Shown here: positions 58,407 through 64,000 of the stretch, in pieces | How the letters are laid out: each line of letters starts with the position of its first letter | Position numbering within the stretch: the stretch's first letter is position 1 | From: Paraphysomonas bandaiensis | Lineage: Eukaryota > Chrysophyceae | Length of the DNA stretch: 64,000 nt | Assembly: GCA_965644295.1 (NCBI GenBank) | Contig: CBFFRP010000147.1 | Coordinates: 62,001-126,000, forward strand | Direction: 5' to 3' | Notes under the pieces: generated by a model | Databases searched by the model: none | The model's input: only the letters and a program-made list of their open reading frames with translations | What the model was told of the DNA's origin: nothing | Made by a program: the position numbers and the translations under genes

Positions 58407-58750
58407 TGTTGAGTTCTGCAATATGATGTGATATATATTGTGCAATTGAAGTGAGTTAACAGTGTGCAATAGGTAAAGTCAACTCATAGGTGTAACGGGT
58501 GATTATAGTTACAAAGGAATTAAATTCAGTTACTGATGTGTGACTATACAAGATATAGAACTGACTGATGAACATATGATAAACAGGTGTTGCTGGGAAC
58601 AGATGTTTCAACATATGTTACACGAATATGTAGTGAAGTGTTCAGAATAATAATTATAATTTCTTACTTGAAAGTGCATTGTGTTCAACAGCAAGGTTAC
58701 GGTTTACGCGTAGAGCAAAGTTAACTTCAGTGAAATGTCCAAAGCTAACA
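58407..58750 (+). repeat. Copia 5' LTR
   Basis: 344 bp, TGTTGAG...GCTAACA. As read, it differs from the 3' LTR at only three positions, all in the last ten bases (58742, 58743, 58745). The gag start codon at 58735 lies inside it. Confidence 0.96.
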
Positions 58751-61700
58751 TGGTAGCGAGTGGTAGCACTGAAGAGACGAAGGAGGACAACAAGGTGCTG
58801 AAGTTCGACAAGTATCAGGCGGAGGCGTCTGCTCAAAAAATAAGGATTCATCTGATGAAGAAAAATCGGAACCATCTGGGGTTAGAGCCGAAACCTGCTG
58901 GAGGAGGCAGAGCACGAGAATTATGGCATGAGCGAAATGACACGTGTGTTGCAACGATTTGGGAGGCTTGTGAACATGACGCTGATGTATTGGAGGTTGC
59001 CAATCAATACATGGAGGCGAAGGCGTTACTTCCAGATGATGATCCCAATAAGGAAGTTTTGTCCAATGAAATGCTTCAGACGCTGGTGGATAGGTTTAGA
59101 GGGGAGTTGGGAAATGTACTCGAGAAGACTACAGCGGAATACCATAGCTTTAAAATTAGAGCCAATGAAAAGGTCGCTATTGGTATTGATAGGTTGAATG
59201 GGATAATACAGAAATTAACAAAGTTGGGACAGCCGCCAACCGAGGAGAGCAAGCTCGCCAAGATCAAAAAGTCCATACATACTCCAGAGCTGAAGGAGTT
59301 GTGGTTAGCTATTGCAATGCTGCCTAAAGCAACGACCACGTATCAGATAGTTAAAGACGCGTGCGAAGAATTTGATGAGGCTAAACGACAACTGGAGGAG
59401 TTCGAAATTGACAAACAAGGAGAACAGGTCAATATGCTCGGACCACAAGGAGGTGTGGAGAATGTCAAATGCTCATTCTGTATGAAAAAAGGGCATACTG
59501 CAAGTGTGTGTCGTGTCAAACACAAAATTAAAATTTTCCAGAAGTTCAAGCGAAATGGGAAGGCTAAAGCAAAGAATATGAGGAAAGGAGCGCAACAAGT
59601 GGGTTCAGAAGCATATACAGGGTGTTTTCATTGTGGTAGCAAAGAACACAAGGCTGCTGAGTGCAAAAGAGGGAACAAGAGGAAGATCGATAGAAAATAT
59701 GAGAAAAAAGGCTCCAAGAAGGTTAAGAAGAGTTCATCAGTGGGGTGGTCCAAATATGTAGATGATGACGTTTCATCTGGAGAGGAGACCAACATGATAG
59801 ATGGTGAAGTACTTCTGACTGAAACTGGAGATGAACGAGTGTACCTGGATAGTTGTGCTGGAAAGCAGTTGTTTATCGTCAAGGATGATAGAGTGCTGGA
59901 GAAGTATGTAGAAGAGCCGGGAGTAATATCACTGACCAAAAAGGGATCGGCGATGGAGACCCAAGGAGTGGGAAGTTTTCAGCAGTGGCACGGCATCAAA
60001 GTATGTAACGATGCAGTGAAGAATATTGTCTCTGGAGGTATGCTGCGGGCTATGGGGTATGGACTCGAATTACTGAGAGTACCAAAAATCGTAGAATTGA
60101 ACACTGGCAGAGAGGTGTTGGTTGGAAATTACGATGAGCATGGAGGAATGCCATGGGTGGCATTGCATGATGTGTTAAATTTACCTTGCATATCGTCCTG
60201 CCATTATGTAATGGGGGGGGGAAGCAGTGAAGTGATGCTGTCCGATACAGTTCAGCAGGACCCCCTCGATTTACTGCACGAAAGGGCCGGTCATGTTGCT
60301 AAGGGAAAACTACTGGAGGCTCATAGACATATGCTGATCAAGGGAACAGGGCTACAGCGACATCATTTATCTAAGACTACCAAAAAGAAGTGTGAGACCA
60401 GTTTGTGCAAGTGGTGTGCTAAGGCGAAGATCACTAGACATGCATTTCGAGGACAAAGTGACCAGAATGTAGAGATGAAGGCGACAGCATTTCTGGAGCG
60501 TATTACAGTGGATATTTCGGTTTATATGAATTGTCCATCTGTGGAGGGGTATAAGTACGCACTTGTATTTGTAGATACGGCTACGAAAGAATTCTGGGAA
60601 TACGGTCTACGAACGAGAACTGGGGATGAAGTGTTAAAATGCGTGAAGCATCTCTGTGAAGTCAGGCTACCAAAATACCCAGGGTGGAACAGGATACAGC
60701 AGTACCATGCTGACGGTGGACCAGAGTTGATGGACAGGCGAATCAAAGAATACTTGTTACAAAAATTTGGAACCACATTCTCCTACACTACTAGGGAGAC
60801 ACCAGAATTAAACGGTGTTTCAGAACGGAAATTCAGGACACTAGGAGAAATGACATTATCGCTTTTATTGTCATCGGGTATGCCAAAAGCGGAGTGGTGG
60901 AAAGCCTTTAGACATGCATGCTGGGTTCTTAGAAGATTACCCACAAAGACCTATAGAGGGTGGATGTCACCCTACGAGTGTGTTCCTGGAGGAACGGTGC
61001 CAGATTTTTCTTGGTTACGGAAATGGGGGTGCAAGGCATACGTTCTCATCCCGAAGGCAGATCGCAGGAAAGACTGGGAAGAAAAGGCACAGACTGGATA
61101 CTTTGTAGGGTTCCCAGAGGAGCAAATGGGATACCAAGTATTGATTGGAGATACTATAGTTACGTCTGTGCATGTTTTATTCGATGAATCTGTGCCTGAG
61201 AGATCGGCGGATTATTATCGAGAAATGGACGAGGCCATGGTTGCTGTGGATCCTCAGGAACGAAATATTAGAGACTTCGATTACTTAATCGGAAAGACCC
61301 ATGAAGATGGCGGCCACCTATACAAGACCACACGAATATTGGTTCGAAAAGGTTTGATTGTAGGGTATAGATCCCTATTGTCTGGTGGTGCGGAGCAAGT
61401 GGAAGATAAGACTCCTATTCACATCGCCGATATAAAGCGGATGAGTGAAGACCTTGCAACAAGAGCATCTGCAAGTTCTGGATCTCGTGACGACGGGACC
61501 AGCGGACATTTATCACAGCAGTTGACTGGGACGGTTCCATCCCCTTCTGACTTCGTAAGTGCTCCGGGAGAGGAAGCTCCATCAGATCGCTCATCAAGGG
61601 GCAGGCGTGCAATGGCTCCAAGGGTGGTGACGAATGTGTCAGTTTTGGGTGAGATGCATTTATTGTCGTCATGTGTCGAAGACGAGTGCAGCCTATTACA

Positions 61701-63252
61701 GGAGGCAGATTCCATCTGGTGCTCGTCAGCGGGACCTAAGGTGCCTCAGACATATTCCGAATCCTTGGAGTTGCCGGAACGGAAGCAATGGAGTTCAGCA
61801 AGACAAGCTGAACGTGACGGTTTAGAACGTAGGGGAGTCATGGAAGTTAAGCCCATCCCTACCGGAGTCACTCCATTGAAATCTAAGTATGTCTTTGCTT
61901 TGAAACGCAACAAGGAGGGTGCGATTCCACGATAGAAAGCAAGACTTGTGGTACTTGGATGCGGAGGCCATGAGGTTGGTAGAGCCAACAATTATACTCC
62001 AGTGGTAAAAGCGGTAACAGTAAGATTGTTATTAGCTATCGCGTTTGTTATGAATATGGTGGTGCATCAACTCGACGTATCTAATGCATTCTTGTATATG
62101 CAGATATAAAAGGAGATGTGTGTATAAGTATGCAACACCAGCAGATTTCAAATTGCCACCAGGATATTGCTTTAAACTGAAGAAAAGTTTATATGGTCTT
62201 CGAAGCTCACCACAGTCATGATGATAATATGCTGAGAGCATGTCGAGATACGAATATTATTTTGGAAATTAAGCGACGAGTATGTGAAAGGTTTGATATT
62301 ACAGATATGAATGAGAGTGGCCAGTTTTTTGAACGTGAGAGTGACGAGAACTCCGAATTGTCTCAAACTTGACCAGACAGTGTTCATCAAAAAGATATTG
62401 GTGAAGTATGTGGATTTTCTGGGTGCAAGGGACAAGACGCGGCTATACCCACTACCTAGTGATGTCAAAGTGGGAGTGGAACATGTGCATTCAGCTGAGG
62501 AGCAGAAGTTAGTTGATAATTTTCCCTATCGTCCACTCCTAGGAGCGTTACTCTATTTATCTATGAATACAAGGCCGGATATCTCATATGCAGTGGGAGT
62601 ATTGTCACGATTCTCAACGAAAGTTAATATCACTGTATGTAAGCTCCTGATGTATTTAATGCAGTATGTACGAGGTACTACAGATAAAGGCATTCATTAT
62701 AGAGGGAGAGATTTTGATCTTCATATGTTCACTGATGCTGACTGGGCAGGCGATCCGTTGACGAGGAGATCAACTTCAGGTTATGTTATGTTTGGAGCTG
62801 GTGGACCACTATCGTGGGGTTCCAAACTTCAGTCTACTGTAGCTACATCGACTATGCAAGCAGAGTATCAATGCTTATATAATGGATTACAGGAAATGAT
62901 ATGGTCTCGGGGGGTGACTGGTGAAGTAGGATTGAAAATTGACGAGCCCACACCATTATTCCTGGATAGTCAAAGTGCTCAGGATATATCGGAAAATCCA
63001 GTGCAACATCAACGATCGAAACATATTGAGATTAAGTATCATATGATTAGAGAGCATGTGGATCCCGAACAGTTTAATACAGCGAAATTAATTCATGTGA
63101 GCAGTCGACAACAGATGGCTGATATATATACCAAGGCTTTGAGAGGTCCAATATTCATTGAACAGAGGGAGCGAAATCTTGGGGGAAAATTTAAGACTAC
63201 TGAACAAATTATCGCAGAGGTACCCAAGGTAAAGAGAGCTCGTCGTACCTAG
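58735..63252 (+). pseudogene. Copia gag-pol, interrupted in reverse transcriptase
   Basis: The first open frame (58735-61935, 1066 codons) encodes gag with two CCHC zinc knuckles (CSFCMKKGHTASVC, CFHCGSKEHKAAEC). A protease-like LDSCAG follows, where DSG or DTG is usual. Integrase comes next: its zinc domain ends CKWCAKAKI, and the catalytic core has VDISVYMN, HADGGPE and the ELNGVSERKF glutamate. Then the reverse transcriptase starts (LKSKYVFALKRNK). A TAG ends it at 61933-61935. The same frame runs on to a second stop at 62107-62109; the coding then shifts frame. At about 62218 a segment is missing, so the YVDD active site is lost except for its last two codons. The final frame (62311-63252) encodes the reverse transcriptase end and RNase H (FTDADWAGD, STMQAEYQ, FLDSQSAQ, KHIEIKYHMIREHV). 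The copy cannot make a working polymerase. Confidence 0.93.
58751..58766 (+). promoter_or_regulatory. Presumed primer-binding site
   Basis: TGGTAGCGAGTGGTAG immediately follows the LTR. TGG complements the universal tRNA CCA end. The tRNA was not identified. Confidence 0.6.
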
Positions 63253-63387
63253 TTAGGTGTTACTGAATGGTGGGAGCTAGCTATACCAGCGGAGTCATAC
63301 GTCCACCAGTGTCCTATGAGGTTCGGTGGTTGCGTATCCGATAGCAATGTTCTTCACATATTTTAGAATGGTTAACTACATCCAATT

Positions 63388-63396
63388 GAGTGGGAG
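63388..63396 (+). promoter_or_regulatory. Polypurine tract
   Basis: GAGTGGGAG lies directly before the 3' LTR, the plus-strand primer position expected for an LTR retrotransposon. Confidence 0.75.
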
Positions 63397-63740
63397 TGTT
63401 GAGTTCTGCAATATGATGTGATATATATTGTGCAATTGAAGTGAGTTAACAGTGTGCAATAGGTAAAGTCAACTCATAGGTGTAACGGGTGATTATAGTT
63501 ACAAAGGAATTAAATTCAGTTACTGATGTGTGACTATACAAGATATAGAACTGACTGATGAACATATGATAAACAGGTGTTGCTGGGAACAGATGTTTCA
63601 ACATATGTTACACGAATATGTAGTGAAGTGTTCAGAATAATAATTATAATTTCTTACTTGAAAGTGCATTGTGTTCAACAGCAAGGTTACGGTTTACGCG
63701 TAGAGCAAAGTTAACTTCAGTGAAATGTCCATTGTTAACA
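63397..63740 (+). repeat. Copia 3' LTR
   Basis: 344 bp, TGTTGAG...GTTAACA, followed by the CGATA target duplication at 63741-63745. Confidence 0.96.
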
Positions 63741-64000
63741 CGATACAAGAAACCTTTACTTACGGACATGAAACGTGAAAGTATATAGTCACTAACACTG
63801 TTACTGTAAATCTGTCAAGAAATAAACGGGTCGCGATTCTTCAAAATAACATAGCTACGTATATAAATCAGCAGCAACAATTCTACTGATGATGATACAC
63901 AGTACTACTCAACGGTTCTAGACTTTACATGAACAAAACGATTCCACAGTTCATTGGTGACCCAGTGCATTTCTTGGTGTGACATATTACTGTTTAAAGC

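Larger units (their letters stand above)
58407..63740 (+). mobile_element. Full-length Copia (Ty1) LTR retrotransposon, defective pol
   Basis: A 5334-bp element with 344-bp LTRs beginning TGTT and ending AACA. It is flanked by a 5-bp duplication CGATA (58402-58406 and 63741-63745). The order protease-integrase-reverse transcriptase-RNase H identifies Copia rather than Gypsy. A tRNA primer site starts directly after the left LTR (TGGTAGCGAG at 58751) and a purine tract (GAGTGGGAG) ends directly before the right LTR. The reverse transcriptase region is broken. Confidence 0.96.

Noticed and set aside
58407-58741. Shorter 335-bp LTR ending at TCCA
   Set aside because: Extending to AACA gives matching TGTT/AACA ends, an exact 5-bp target duplication and a primer site starting directly after, so 344 bp is better.

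Overview
This is nuclear DNA of a microbial eukaryote. Coding sequence is broken by many short GT-AG introns, mostly 45-75 bp. The gene content is eukaryotic: ribosomal protein uL16, AP-3 sigma, PP1 phosphatase, a Polycomb EED-type WD40 protein, an OSCA/TMEM63 channel, an FAAH-like amidase and a cyclic-nucleotide phosphodiesterase. Intergenic DNA is AT-rich and full of small transposon relics and CATA/TATG microsatellites. I cannot name the species. The mix of animal-like and alga/oomycete-like families fits a protist better than a land plant, animal or ordinary fungus, but this is inference.

Layout. 1-9 kb: a flavin monooxygenase and an ABCG half-transporter diverge around a 250-bp CATA array, followed by a PgsA-type phosphatidyltransferase and RPL10. 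9-13 kb: a TrhO-type rhodanese gene whose 3' two thirds is tandemly duplicated (1602-bp offset). 14-20 kb: a solo LTR, an AGC kinase, a coiled-coil membrane protein and a thioredoxin-fold secretory protein. 20-23.5 kb: gene-poor DNA with a hAT relic. 23.5-38 kb: AP-3 sigma, a 17-exon OSCA/TMEM63 channel fused to a Q-rich tract and two WW domains, PP1, a 14-exon amidase, a phosphodiesterase and an M32 carboxypeptidase. 38.4-42.0 kb: a complete pogo-like DNA transposon. 42-52 kb: a glycosyltransferase/beta-propeller fusion, a protein with two fused ATP-grasp modules, and EED. 52-64 kb: a LINE RNase H relic, an unrecognised secreted protein, a hAT relic and a Copia LTR retrotransposon with near-identical LTRs but a broken reverse transcriptase.

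The genes are not an operon or obvious cluster; they are ordinary interspersed nuclear genes on both strands. Recurrent themes are membrane lipid and trafficking functions (PgsA, ABCG, amidase, AP-3 sigma, OSCA), signalling (AGC kinase, PP1, phosphodiesterase) and unusual domain fusions. Three families of small non-autonomous elements sit close to genes. One of them, about 150 bp long, lies at the 5' side of three genes and supplies the predicted amidase start codon. Exon models were built by eye from splice signals, reading frame and protein-family continuity; none is backed by transcript data.
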